From Candidatus Peregrinibacteria bacterium (GTDB lineage Bacteria; Patescibacteriota; Gracilibacteria; Peribacterales; Peribacteraceae): 40,712 nucleotides of DNA. Location of the stretch: assembly GCA_016201685.1 (NCBI GenBank), contig JACQCJ010000058.1, forward strand, positions 1 through 40,712, written 5' to 3'. The notes under the pieces are model-generated. The model made no database searches, was not told the origin of the DNA, and was given only the letters and a program-made list of their open reading frames with translations. The position numbers and the translations under genes are program-made. Positions 7,103-14,669 of the stretch are shown here, one piece after another; position 1 is the first letter of the stretch; every line of letters starts with the position of its first letter.

Positions 7103-8374
7103 TCAGAACGGCGACTCATACACCGCACTCTCCCCCAATTCCTCCTCGATGCGCAGGAGCCGGTTGTATTTGCACAGGCGGTCGGTGCGCGAAAGGGAGC
7201 CGGTCTTGATCTGTCCCGTCTGGAGCCCCACCGCCAAGTCGGCGATGAAGGTGTCTTCGGTCTCGCCGCTGCGGTGACTCACGACCGCTTTCCATCCAGA
7301 CTTTTGGGTTGTCTGAATGGCATCCACGGTTTCGCTCACCGTACCGATCTGGTTGAGTTTGATGAGGACGGCATTGGCGGCCTTCTTCGCGATGCCCTGC
7401 TCGATCCGCGCGACGTTCGTGACGAAGAGATCATCGCCCACAAGCTGGAGCCGGGAACCGAGTTTCCGTTGCATCAACGCGAAGCCTTCCCAGTCATCTT
7501 CGCTGTGGCTGTCTTCGACGGACACGATAGGATAGCGCTTCGCGAGTGCGTGGTAATTCTCGACGAGCGCGGCGGCATCCATTCCTTTTCCATCGACGGT
7601 GTAGAGGCCGTTTGCGCAGAATTCCGTGGCGGCGGCATCGAGCGCGATCGTCACCTTCCCTTCGTACCCGGCCAGCGCGATCGCTTCGACGAGGATGCTG
7701 CACGCGTGATCGGCGTCCGCCACGTGCGGGGCGAACCCTCCCTCATCGCCCACCGCGATCACGTACTGGAAGTTCGTGAGGATGTCCTTGAGGGCGTAGA
7801 ACACTTCGGCCCCGGCTCGAAGCGCTTCATGGAACGACGAGAGACCCGTCGGAACGATCATGAATTCCTGGAAGCTCAACCCCGAATCGGCATGCACGCC
7901 GCCGTTGAGGACGTTCATCAGCGGCACGGGCAGCGAGACAGAATCCAAACGAGAGACACCGAACTGGTCCGCGAGCGAAGTCCACAGCGACCGGCGCTCG
8001 CTCGCCGCCCGCGCGCGGCACACGGCCATCGAGACGCCGAGGATCGCATTGGCACCGAGGCTCGCTTTATTCGCCGTCCCATCGAGGTCGACGAGCAGGC
8101 GATCGATTGCGCGGTGATCGGCGCTGTCTCTCCCCGTGAGTGCCTTCGTGATCGGCCCCTCGACGTTCGCAACGGCCTTCAGCACGGACTTCCCCCGGAA
8201 CTTCTTCGGATCGCCGTCGCGCAGTTCGAGCGCTTCGTGGCTCCCCGTCGAAGCCCCCGATGGAACCGCCGCCCGCCCGAAGCTTCCATCGCTGAGCAGA
8301 CAATCCACCTCCACCGTCGGCGTGCCGCGGGAATCGAGGATTTGACGTGCATGGATGATGGAAATGCAAACCAT
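7103..8374 (-). CDS. eno: Enolase
   Basis: Converts 2-phosphoglycerate to phosphoenolpyruvate in glycolysis. 423 residues, normal length. All key sites are present: the flexible loop SGASTGSHEA near residue 40, FQEFMIVP (catalytic-site Glu), GDEGGFAP (general acid/base Glu), Mg ligands in ALDAAAT, VEDSHSEDDW and VGDDLFVTN, the catalytic Lys in LIKLNQIGT, the SHRSGET loop, and QIKTGS near the end. The ATG at 8374 is favoured over 8380. No ribosome binding site or clear -10 box is seen. The frame stays open far upstream, but that extension is not enolase-like. A degenerate copy of the first 45 bp of the gene lies 80 bp upstream. Confidence 0.97.
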   Translation of the reverse strand: MVCISIIHARQILDSRGTPTVEVDCLLSDGSFGRAAVPSGASTGSHEALELRDGDPKKFRGKSVLKAVANVEGPITKALTGRDSADHRAIDRLLVDLDGTANKASLGANAILGVSMAVCRARAASERRSLWTSLADQFGVSRLDSVSLPVPLMNVLNGGVHADSGLSFQEFMIVPTGLSSFHEALRAGAEVFYALKDILTNFQYVIAVGDEGGFAPHVADADHACSILVEAIALAGYEGKVTIALDAAATEFCANGLYTVDGKGMDAAALVENYHALAKRYPIVSVEDSHSEDDWEGFALMQRKLGSRLQLVGDDLFVTNVARIEQGIAKKAANAVLIKLNQIGTVSETVDAIQTTQKSGWKAVVSHRSGETEDTFIADLAVGLQTGQIKTGSLSRTDRLCKYNRLLRIEEELGESAVYESPF

Positions 8375-8400
8375 ACTCATGAAAGAGGAAAAAAAGGCAA

Positions 8401-8430
8401 CGTCATCCTGAGCGGAGTCGAAGGGTGACG
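8401..8430. repeat. REP-like palindrome between two copies of the eno 5' end
   Basis: The arms CGTCA (8401-8405) and TGACG (8426-8430) enclose the core TCCTGAGCGGAGTCGAAGGG, a member of the dispersed CCCTTCGACnnGCTCAGG family. It sits exactly between the real eno start region (8342-8387) and the degenerate copy (8424-8470). Confidence 0.75.
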
Positions 8431-8470
8431 GGCGTGGAGAGAGGAAATGGCAACCATAGTCATGAGAGAA
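8424..8470 (-). repeat. Degenerate copy of the enolase gene start
   Basis: On the minus strand this reads MTMVAISSLHAR, against MSMVCISIIHAR at the real eno start (8380 downward). About 37 of 45 bases match, including the bases before the ATG. It runs straight into the palindrome at 8401-8430. The rest of 8471-8565 shows nothing coding. Confidence 0.65.
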
Positions 8471-8565
8471 CAAATCGATGAATGAAAAACAACGGAATGG
8501 TAACAGGGGCGATGGCAATGGAGAAGATGCGTGATGGAGAACGAGAGAATGTTCGTCTTGCTCCG

Positions 8566-9816
8566 TCATACTGCTGTTCCACGCCCCACCGTGCTGAACT
8601 GTCCGAGCGACTGCGGCCCCGCGCCCACGCGCACGTAGTCCCGCATGAGCTCTTTGGCATCCTCGGAGGAGGCGCTCTGCGCGAGCCGCGTGAACGCGAG
8701 AAAATCCCCCTTGTTGTCGATCATGCGGGAGACCTGCTTCGCCACCGTCGGATCGTGGATCTCCAGTGACGCGAAGAGCTCTCTGCGCTGTTCCGCCGTC
8801 AGCGTCTTCCCTCGTTGCCGCAGCGTGCGGACGGCATCCCGCAATTCGGTGGAAGGTTGCTCCTGCATCTGCTCGATCAGCTTCGACCACGCTTCTCCCC
8901 GGATCCCGTACGCGAGCAGGATGCGTTCTCCCGGGCCGCCGATCTTCGTCAGGCCCGAAGCCAGACGGATCGTCCGCTTGTCCTGCGGCTCCAGGAGGGC
9001 GCGCCCGCCGCCCGCGGCAAGCCCCGCGACTCCCAGGTACATCGCCGGGACCGTGAAGTCGTTCTGCCCCGAGAGCGCGCTCGCGGCGCCCGTGAAGAGC
9101 CCGAGCGAGCCGGTGGTGATGAAGGTGATGAGGCGCGCGAACTTGCCCAGGTTCTCGCCGGCTTTCTTTTGGGCGGGGCCGGTCGCAATCACGGAGCGCG
9201 GGTAGGCGGGCGACGTGCCGAGCACGCGCTCGTACCCCTGGATGTACGCGAGCACCTCTCGCAGCGCGGCCCGCTGACTGCCCTGCACGACGCCCGATTG
9301 CATCCATCCCTCGATGCGTTCGCGCCCGGTGCGCAGCGCCCACGCGAAGTGGATCGGGTTGAACGTCGCTTTGCCTTCCTCCGGCTGCGCGTAGCTCGCT
9401 CTGTCCTCGATGCCCTGGATGATCGAAAGCGCCTGATGCTGAAGGCTCTCGGGCAACTGCGCGCTCGAGAGCACTCCCTCCAGTCGTTCGGCATGCGCCG
9501 CTCCGCGCGCGCTCTGGGAACGCACGCGCCCGGCAGCCCCTTCGGACCATTCCTTCTGCTCGGCGAAGAGCCGGTTCTGAATCTCCTGCCGCATGGGGAG
9601 GAACGCTGCATTGTTGATCGCTTCAGGGGAGCTGAAGAGGCTCGCGCGTCCGAGCGTCGACCGTGTGCGGACATTCCATCGTTCCCGATTCTCGCGGACT
9701 CGCAAGCGTTCCATCTGCCATCCGACCGCAAGGCCCGGCGCCGTGAGTCCCCGCCGATTGAGGAAGAAGTTCCCGGGGCGGAAGTCTGGGCCGGCGGGAC
9801 GCGAGAAGTTGCGCAT
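8566..9816 (-). CDS. Unknown protein with central membrane hairpin, 416 aa
   Basis: The N-terminal half is charged and helical (MERLRVRENRERWNVR, AEQKEWSEGAAGR). A hydrophobic pair follows near residues 215-260 (ARLITFITTGSLGLFTGAASAL and VPAMYLGVAGLAAGG), then a helical C-terminal half rich in EQ and RE. No enzyme motif is visible. It starts 13 nt after the VirB6-like gene in the same direction, so it is probably co-transcribed and may be an accessory of that membrane complex. The ATG at 9816 is the first after the upstream stop; no ribosome binding site is seen. I do not recognise the family. Confidence 0.65.
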   Translation of the reverse strand: MRNFSRPAGPDFRPGNFFLNRRGLTAPGLAVGWQMERLRVRENRERWNVRTRSTLGRASLFSSPEAINNAAFLPMRQEIQNRLFAEQKEWSEGAAGRVRSQSARGAAHAERLEGVLSSAQLPESLQHQALSIIQGIEDRASYAQPEEGKATFNPIHFAWALRTGRERIEGWMQSGVVQGSQRAALREVLAYIQGYERVLGTSPAYPRSVIATGPAQKKAGENLGKFARLITFITTGSLGLFTGAASALSGQNDFTVPAMYLGVAGLAAGGGRALLEPQDKRTIRLASGLTKIGGPGERILLAYGIRGEAWSKLIEQMQEQPSTELRDAVRTLRQRGKTLTAEQRRELFASLEIHDPTVAKQVSRMIDNKGDFLAFTRLAQSASSEDAKELMRDYVRVGAGPQSLGQFSTVGRGTAV

Positions 9817-9829
9817 GCGGATGAAAATG

Positions 9830-11587
9830 CTATGGCTGCGGCTGTCGCTGCTGCGCTGCTTGCCGCAACTGCGCTTTCTGTTGGGGGGTGAGCCGTTGCT
9901 CCATGGCATGGATGATCGCTTCCATGATCTGTCCGCCCGAGAGGCGACTGAGTTCCTGGTTCTGCCGCATGGCATTCATGATGGCATCGAAGTCCCCGTT
10001 GCTGTTTGGGTTCGCCGCGAGGTTGTTGATGTTGAGTTCGACGCGGGGAATGATCGTCTGCGCGGCTGCGCCTTGTTTCTCGAGAACTCCCGCCGGGGTT
10101 CTGTTGAGGATCTTGCCGATCGTATCGGGGCCGAGCGTTTCGCCTGCGTTGATGCGGCCCAGCCACTCCTTGGGATTGGCAAGCTTTCCTGCCTGGTTCG
10201 CAGACATCTTTCCTCCTCCCGGTGCGGGAAGAATGGGCAACGAGAGTGGAGCTTTCCAAGCGAGCTTGCCGAGGTTTGTCCCGAAGCCCTGGATTTGCTC
10301 GACGATACGCGCGCTAGACTTTTGTGTCTTCAGCGCCGTGAACACGCCGATCCAGATGATGGTGAGGCCGTTGAGCATCCAGAAGAGCTGCCCGATCGTC
10401 GCCACGCCCGCGAAGAGGGGAATGGCCGTGGCGAAGGCGGTGAACCCGGGCGGAGCCGCCGCGACGGAACCCACATTGAGGATGATGAAGCCCACGGCGA
10501 AGGGCACCCCGACGACTGCGGGCAGGAAGACTGCGCTGATGAAGTGGCCCATCAGCAAAGACTTCAATTCGAATTCTCCGCTGATCTTCTTCAGATCGAT
10601 AAACGAACCTTCCATGACAAATGCGAGTGCCACGAACGGCATGAAGGACATCGTGATGAGGAGGATGGGAATGCGGAACAGGAAGGCGACGACGAGCGCC
10701 AGGATGGGGAAGAAGAGCGCGACGTGGAGCAGGAGGACCATAGCCGATCTGATGATGAAGCTGAGCATGAGGCGCGGCGAGACGGGCTCTCCGCCGTTGG
10801 CGGCCCGCGGGTCGCTGATGGTCGCGAGCGTTTTGAGTCTCGCGTAATTGATCACGAGGCCATTGAGGACCTGCGATTGCATGCCGATGTTCCCGGGTTT
10901 CGTCGCGGGCACCGACTGGTAGCACACGAGCGGCCGAAGGGGGCAGTCCCATCCGTCTTCGCCGTCCGTGATGTCGTTCGTGTCCTCGAAGAACACGACG
11001 TTCGTCACGATGTCGCACGGTCGTGGCGGACCCACTCCGTCGGGCGGAGGGATCACGCAGCCGTTGGGAGAGAGCATGTTCGGGATCTGGTAGACGGTGT
11101 AGGTGAGAATCTGCGACACGTCGAAGAGCACGCGAGGGATGAACCACGTGAAGTTCACGAGCACGATCGCGATGACGAATTTCGGCAATGCCTTCTTCGC
11201 TTCTTCCAGATGAGCCGGCCGAACGGCAATGTAGATGGCCGTCACGATGAGAAAAATGGCGAAGCCGACATTCACGAGATCACGCGAGAGCTGCCAAATC
11301 TCATGGATCATCATCAGCAAACTGCCATCCTGGCCGCCGGGCTGCGTTCCAAAGATGAATGCCGGATCCATAATGATATTGAGCGCGTAGAAGAGGACCC
11401 AGGTCAGGAAGTTCATCGATGTGATGATGACACCCATCACCATAGCCATTTGTGTCATCATCGAGTCCGCAGTGTTCGATTGAGCATGCGCGATAGGAAT
11501 GCGTACGCCCTCCCCCCCCATATGCATGATGAAGAGCAAGATGGTCACCGCCCCGAGGCAACGCAGAAGGCGTTTGAGTGTCGACAT
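9830..11587 (-). CDS. VirB6/TrbL-like polytopic membrane protein
   Basis: About 585 residues. An N-terminal signal or first helix ends at an AHA-QS cleavage-like site near residue 37. Then come about seven to eight hydrophobic helices, a Cys-containing extracytoplasmic loop (PNGCVIPPP, RPCDIV, WDCPLRPLVCYQ) near 170-220, and a long cytoplasmic Gln-rich C-terminal tail (PQQKAQLRQAAQQRQPQP). The layout resembles the VirB6/TrbL channel subunit of type IV secretion systems, versions of which are common in Patescibacteria and have been linked there to pili or DNA uptake. No other secretion genes lie in the window. The ATG at 11587 is chosen from the promoter geometry (see 11595-11623). Confidence 0.7.
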   Translation of the reverse strand: MSTLKRLLRCLGAVTILLFIMHMGGEGVRIPIAHAQSNTADSMMTQMAMVMGVIITSMNFLTWVLFYALNIIMDPAFIFGTQPGGQDGSLLMMIHEIWQLSRDLVNVGFAIFLIVTAIYIAVRPAHLEEAKKALPKFVIAIVLVNFTWFIPRVLFDVSQILTYTVYQIPNMLSPNGCVIPPPDGVGPPRPCDIVTNVVFFEDTNDITDGEDGWDCPLRPLVCYQSVPATKPGNIGMQSQVLNGLVINYARLKTLATISDPRAANGGEPVSPRLMLSFIIRSAMVLLLHVALFFPILALVVAFLFRIPILLITMSFMPFVALAFVMEGSFIDLKKISGEFELKSLLMGHFISAVFLPAVVGVPFAVGFIILNVGSVAAAPPGFTAFATAIPLFAGVATIGQLFWMLNGLTIIWIGVFTALKTQKSSARIVEQIQGFGTNLGKLAWKAPLSLPILPAPGGGKMSANQAGKLANPKEWLGRINAGETLGPDTIGKILNRTPAGVLEKQGAAAQTIIPRVELNINNLAANPNSNGDFDAIMNAMRQNQELSRLSGGQIMEAIIHAMEQRLTPQQKAQLRQAAQQRQPQP

Positions 11588-11594
11588 TCCGACA

Positions 11595-11623
11595 ATGATA
11601 GCACTTTTTGGCTTCTCTCTCAA
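11595..11623 (-). promoter_or_regulatory. Promoter with start codon at the transcription start
   Basis: Minus-strand TTGAGA (11618-11623), 17-bp spacer, TATCAT (11595-11600), 7 nt, then the ATG at 11587. This is the clearest -35/-10 example of the leaderless arrangement in the window. Confidence 0.65.
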
Positions 11624-11790
11624 GAGAATGCCTGGTAGAGGTTCACAAATTCTCCCGAAGCAACGCGCACGAACACAAACTGTGCATCACGACATAAAAC
11701 GGGAAGAAATGCGAGTATAAATTGTATTCATGATTAGGAGAAAAATACGGTGGTAGAGCGTTTTTCTTCTCTTCGTAAAGCAAAAAAGAC

Positions 11791-11800
11791 ATGTATACAT
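11791..11800. repeat. Palindrome ATGTATACAT upstream of the regulator gene
   Basis: A perfect 10-bp palindrome lies 69 bp before the regulator ATG at 11869, in the region divergent from the VirB6-like gene. It is a possible operator for autoregulation; this rests on position alone. Confidence 0.25.
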
Positions 11801-11868
11801 CTCTTGAACGAGTTCTTGAGTACTTTTCTTGCACTCTGGATACGCATCTGAGTAATGTTTGTGAACAC

Positions 11869-12456
11869 ATGTCCTCCACAACGCTGAAAGCACTGTTCAG
11901 TTCGCAAACGAGAGTCAAGCTGCTCTCCACCTTTCTGCTCCATCCCGAGCAGGAATACTTCATCCGGGAACTTACGCGTCTGCTGGGGGAGCAGATCAAT
12001 TCCATCCGACGAGAGCTGGAAAATTTGCGCAGGATCGGTCTCGTGAAGGCGCGCCATCGCAACCGCAAGAAGTACTATCACGTGGAAAGCGAGTTCCCGT
12101 TCTTCCTGGAACTCAAGAGCATCTTCTCCAAAGAGATCCAGGCCGAGAGCCCGGCAATCGGCAGCCTGAAGAAGCTCCCCAATATCCAGCTCATTCTCTT
12201 GGCGGGGTCCTTCACCGGCACCGAGAGCAAAGTGGATCTGCTCGTCGTCGGCACGATGAAGAAGGAAATCCTCGAAGCACTGCTCCTCCAGGAGCCCAAC
12301 CTCCGTCACGTGAAGTACTCGATCTTCCCGGAGGCGGATTTCCTCTACCGCTTGAGCCTCAAAGACCGCTTCATCCTCGAGATCCTCAATGACCCGCGCC
12401 ATCTGATCGTCCTCAATACGATGCAGAAGGAAATTGAAGAAGCGATGGGAAAATAA
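11869..12456 (+). CDS. Winged-helix regulator with nucleotidyltransferase-like C-terminal domain
   Basis: 195 residues. Residues 1-75 form an ArsR/MarR-like winged helix: LFSSQTRVKLLSTFLLHPEQEYFIRELTR, a recognition helix around EQINSIRRELENLRR, and a wing with RHRNRKKYYHV. The C-terminal domain contains LAGSFTGTESKVDLLVVG, which recalls the GS-x(n)-(S)DxDLLVVG core of minimal nucleotidyltransferases, though only one Asp of the pair is seen. This two-domain arrangement suggests a DNA-binding regulator with a ligand-sensing or degenerate transferase fold. The ATG at 11869 starts exactly at the domain; an upstream ATG at 11791 would add a Cys-rich stretch that does not fit. Confidence 0.7.
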   Translation: MSSTTLKALFSSQTRVKLLSTFLLHPEQEYFIRELTRLLGEQINSIRRELENLRRIGLVKARHRNRKKYYHVESEFPFFLELKSIFSKEIQAESPAIGSLKKLPNIQLILLAGSFTGTESKVDLLVVGTMKKEILEALLLQEPNLRHVKYSIFPEADFLYRLSLKDRFILEILNDPRHLIVLNTMQKEIEEAMGK

Positions 12457-12530
12457 GAAACAAGGAACAAGTCGCAAAAAAATGGACACACTGTTTTTGT
12501 ATCTTGTATCTTGCTTCGTGTACCTTATTT
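12455..12530. repeat. Inverted array of 7-nt units
   Basis: Left arm: AAGAAAC, AAGGAAC, AAGTCGC. Right arm: TTGTATC, TTGTATC, TTGCTTC. The arms are partly complementary (11 of 16 in the central part) with a loop between. It lies between the regulator stop and the rplS promoter. Confidence 0.6.
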
Positions 12531-12547
12531 TTGGCCTGGGAAAGACC

Positions 12548-12576
12548 TTTACAAAGATCCATCCTCTCTCTAAACT
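12548..12576 (+). promoter_or_regulatory. rplS promoter
   Basis: TTTACA (12548-12553), 17-bp spacer, TAAACT (12571-12576), then 12 nt to the ATG at 12589. The predicted leader is about 5 nt, too short for a ribosome binding site. Confidence 0.6.
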
Positions 12577-12588
12577 TTCCGCACTTCC

Positions 12589-14088
12589 ATGCCCTCCGCC
12601 ATTCTTCATCGACAGGCCGCAGCGTACGTGAAGAAGTTGCCCGAGATCGCTCCGGGGTACACCGTGCGCGTGCATGAGCGCATTAAAGAAGGGGAGAAGG
12701 AACGCGTGCAAATCTTCGAGGGGCTCGTGATCGGCGTCCATCGCGGTCACAGCGCGACCGATGCGACGTTCACCGTCCGCCGCATCGCGTCGGGGATCGG
12801 CGTCGAGCGGATCTTCTCGATCCATTCGCCGATGGTCGAAAAGGTCGATGTGCGCAAAGTCGCCAGGGTTCGTCGCGCGAAGCTCTCGTTCCTCCGCGGG
12901 CGCCGCGGTAAATCCGCGCGCCTGAGCGAGCGGTTCACGAGTGCCGACGAATTCGCGATCGCCGTGCAAGCGTCTGAGAAGGAGGAAGCGTCTGTTTCGG
13001 CGGAGGAAAGTGTTTCTTCAGAGCAGAAGTCTCGTGAGGATCATCTGCGACGGTATACTCGTTCCATGCTTCTCCTGCTCGTGGGAAATTACGGGGTCGG
13101 CAATCTCGGCGATGAAGCGTTGAAAGACTACTTCCTCTCGCGTTTTCCGGAGGTCGATTGGACGGTCGTGTCGGCTCATCCTCAAGGTGAACATGATGTA
13201 CCGCGCCTGCCGCTCGGGTTTCGTTCCTTCTTCGCCACGCCGTGGCCGCGCACACTGAAAGCCCTCTGGTCCTGCGATGGCGTTGTGTTCGGCGGAGGAG
13301 CGCTCTTCACGGAGAGCGAGTCCCGTTTCGCCGTTGTGCTGTGGTGGTCGCATGCCGCTTTCGCGATGGCGTTTCGAAGGCCCATCCTTCTCGCGTTCCA
13401 GGGTATCGGCCCGTTTTCGACGCGACTCGGCCGATGGATGACGCGCTTCGTCCTGCGTCGCGCCCGATTCATTTCCGTCCGCGATCCGCTCTCGGTCAGA
13501 CGCGTTTGTCATCTCTGTCCGGGAATTCCGGTTACGGAGTCCTTCGATCCTGTCTTTGCGGTGTCTCGCGCCTTGGTGCCGCGGTCGATTCGTTCTCCGC
13601 GGTCGCTGGCCCTCATTCCACGTGCAACAATCTCGGCATCGTTTGAGAAGCGGGTCCGTGATCTCCTGCGCCAAGGCGACGTCACGAGTGTGCGCATCCT
13701 CTCCCTGCAGCCCGATGATCTGCGAGAATCGGAAACGTGCCGAATGCTCGCGACGAAATTCTCCGCGGACGTCGTCCCCATCCGGTCCCTCGCGGACCTG
13801 ATCTCGGCCATCGAAGAATCGCGTCTCGTCCTCTCGCAGCGTTACCACGGGGCCATCGCGGCGCTGGCGCTTCGCGTTCCGTACCTGATTGTGGAGCAGA
13901 CGGATGGCGACAAATTCGCGTCGCTTCGTCCCTGGAGCGGGAAGATCGTGGATCATCAGACGATCGCCGAATTGCAGAGGCGTGTGGATGAGGGAGAGAG
14001 GGGATTGCGGGAGGCTCTTGTTGCTCTTGGACGCTTAAAAAATTCCTCAGATCATCCTTCGATACGCGCCGCCGCGATGTCAGGCTGA
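12589..14088 (+). CDS. rplS: Ribosomal protein L19 read through in frame into a CsaB-like pyruvyl transferase
   Basis: One open frame of 499 codons. Residues 1-115 are L19, a large-subunit protein at the 30S/50S interface: PGYTVRVHERIKEG, RVQIFEGLVIG, FTVRRIASGIGVERIFSIHSP, RRAKLSFLRGRRGK. A Glu/Ser-rich tail follows (about 116-159). From residue 160 (ATG 13066) the sequence is a polysaccharide pyruvyl transferase-like protein: LLLVGNYGVGNLGDEAL, VFGGGALF, FQGIGPF, SVRDPLSVR and SQRYHGAIAAL. I checked the bases at 13021-13070 and there is no stop between the two parts. A TATACT box lies 6 nt before the internal ATG, so the second part may also be made alone. The last residues (IRAAAMSG) are encoded by a palindromic repeat. 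Confidence 0.85.
   Translation: MPSAILHRQAAAYVKKLPEIAPGYTVRVHERIKEGEKERVQIFEGLVIGVHRGHSATDATFTVRRIASGIGVERIFSIHSPMVEKVDVRKVARVRRAKLSFLRGRRGKSARLSERFTSADEFAIAVQASEKEEASVSAEESVSSEQKSREDHLRRYTRSMLLLLVGNYGVGNLGDEALKDYFLSRFPEVDWTVVSAHPQGEHDVPRLPLGFRSFFATPWPRTLKALWSCDGVVFGGGALFTESESRFAVVLWWSHAAFAMAFRRPILLAFQGIGPFSTRLGRWMTRFVLRRARFISVRDPLSVRRVCHLCPGIPVTESFDPVFAVSRALVPRSIRSPRSLALIPRATISASFEKRVRDLLRQGDVTSVRILSLQPDDLRESETCRMLATKFSADVVPIRSLADLISAIEESRLVLSQRYHGAIAALALRVPYLIVEQTDGDKFASLRPWSGKIVDHQTIAELQRRVDEGERGLREALVALGRLKNSSDHPSIRAAAMSG
13054..13059 (+). promoter_or_regulatory. Internal -10 box before the CsaB-like start
   Basis: TATACT, then 6 nt, then the ATG at 13066. Same geometry as the stand-alone genes, which suggests that the downstream part was or is an independent gene. 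Confidence 0.5.
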
Positions 14089-14152
14089 GTAGCGAGGCAC
14101 CGCAGTGCCGAGCGTATCGAAGTGCGACAAGCGGCGCTACTCAGGATGACAA
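14058..14152. repeat. Large REP-like palindrome overlapping the CsaB-like 3' end
   Basis: CTTCGATACGC (14058) pairs with GCGTATCGAAG (14112-14122), and TGAGTAGCG pairs with CGCTACTCA. The element covers the last codons and stop of the upstream gene and ends with ACTCAGGATGAC, the edge typical of this repeat family. Confidence 0.65.
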
Positions 14153-14164
14153 AGCAGTAGAAAG

Positions 14165-14192
14165 TTGAATCGAGATCTCGCTCAAGTATACT
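14165..14192 (+). promoter_or_regulatory. Peroxiredoxin promoter, leaderless
   Basis: TTGAAT (14165-14170), 16-bp spacer, TATACT (14187-14192), 7 nt, ATG at 14200. Confidence 0.6.
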
Positions 14193-14199
14193 CTGCGCC

Positions 14200-14649
14200 A
14201 TGGCTCTCACGAAAGGGGACCGCGCACCGGCATTCGAAGCACTCGATCAAGCAGGAAAAATTCACACTCTCCAGGAATACCGCGGGCAATGGCTCCTTTT
14301 GTATTTTTATCCGAAGGATGACACGCCCGGATGCACGGCGGAGGCGTGCGGACTCCGCGATCGTTTCGGCGATCTACAGAAACTTGCCGCAATCATCGGC
14401 GTGAGCGCGGATGATATCGAAAGTCATTCGAAGTTCGTTCAGAAGTATTCGCTGCCATTTACGTTGCTTGCGGATCCCGAGAAGAGAATCCTCGGCGCGT
14501 ACGGCGTGGGATCAGACTTCAAGAAGCGGGTCTCGTTCCTCATCGACCCAGCGGGAGTCATTCGGCAGATCTACGAGAAGGTCGATCCGGAGAAGCATGT
14601 AGCAGAAGTGGTGCAAAATCTCCGGGATTTGACGATGGGAATGGCATGA
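14200..14649 (+). CDS. bcp: Thioredoxin-dependent peroxiredoxin (Bcp/PrxQ type)
   Basis: 149 residues, normal family length. Reduces hydroperoxides using thioredoxin as donor. The active site reads DDTPGCTAEACGLRD, with peroxidatic Cys45 and resolving Cys50, the one-helix C-x4-C arrangement of PrxQ/Bcp. Further family marks are LYFYPKDDTPGC, GVSADDIESHSKF, LPFTLLADPEK and VSFLIDPAGVIRQIY. It is probably a cytosolic antioxidant enzyme. The start codon is fixed by the TATACT box 7 nt upstream. The rarA start follows 20 nt after its stop but has its own -10 box. Confidence 0.95.
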   Translation: MALTKGDRAPAFEALDQAGKIHTLQEYRGQWLLLYFYPKDDTPGCTAEACGLRDRFGDLQKLAAIIGVSADDIESHSKFVQKYSLPFTLLADPEKRILGAYGVGSDFKKRVSFLIDPAGVIRQIYEKVDPEKHVAEVVQNLRDLTMGMA

Positions 14650-14655
14650 GCTCGC

Positions 14656-14661
14656 TATACT
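14656..14661 (+). promoter_or_regulatory. rarA -10 box, leaderless
   Basis: TATACT, 8 nt, ATG at 14670. The -10 box starts 7 nt past the peroxiredoxin stop and its -35 region lies inside that gene. Confidence 0.55.
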
Positions 14662-14669
14662 CCCATCCT

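Noticed and set aside
7103..9550. An 815-codon open frame that contains enolase at its end
   Set aside because: The part upstream of the enolase start is low-complexity Arg/Gly/Ala sequence on the strand and region of the 8566-9816 gene in another frame; it is a GC-driven open frame, not an enolase extension.
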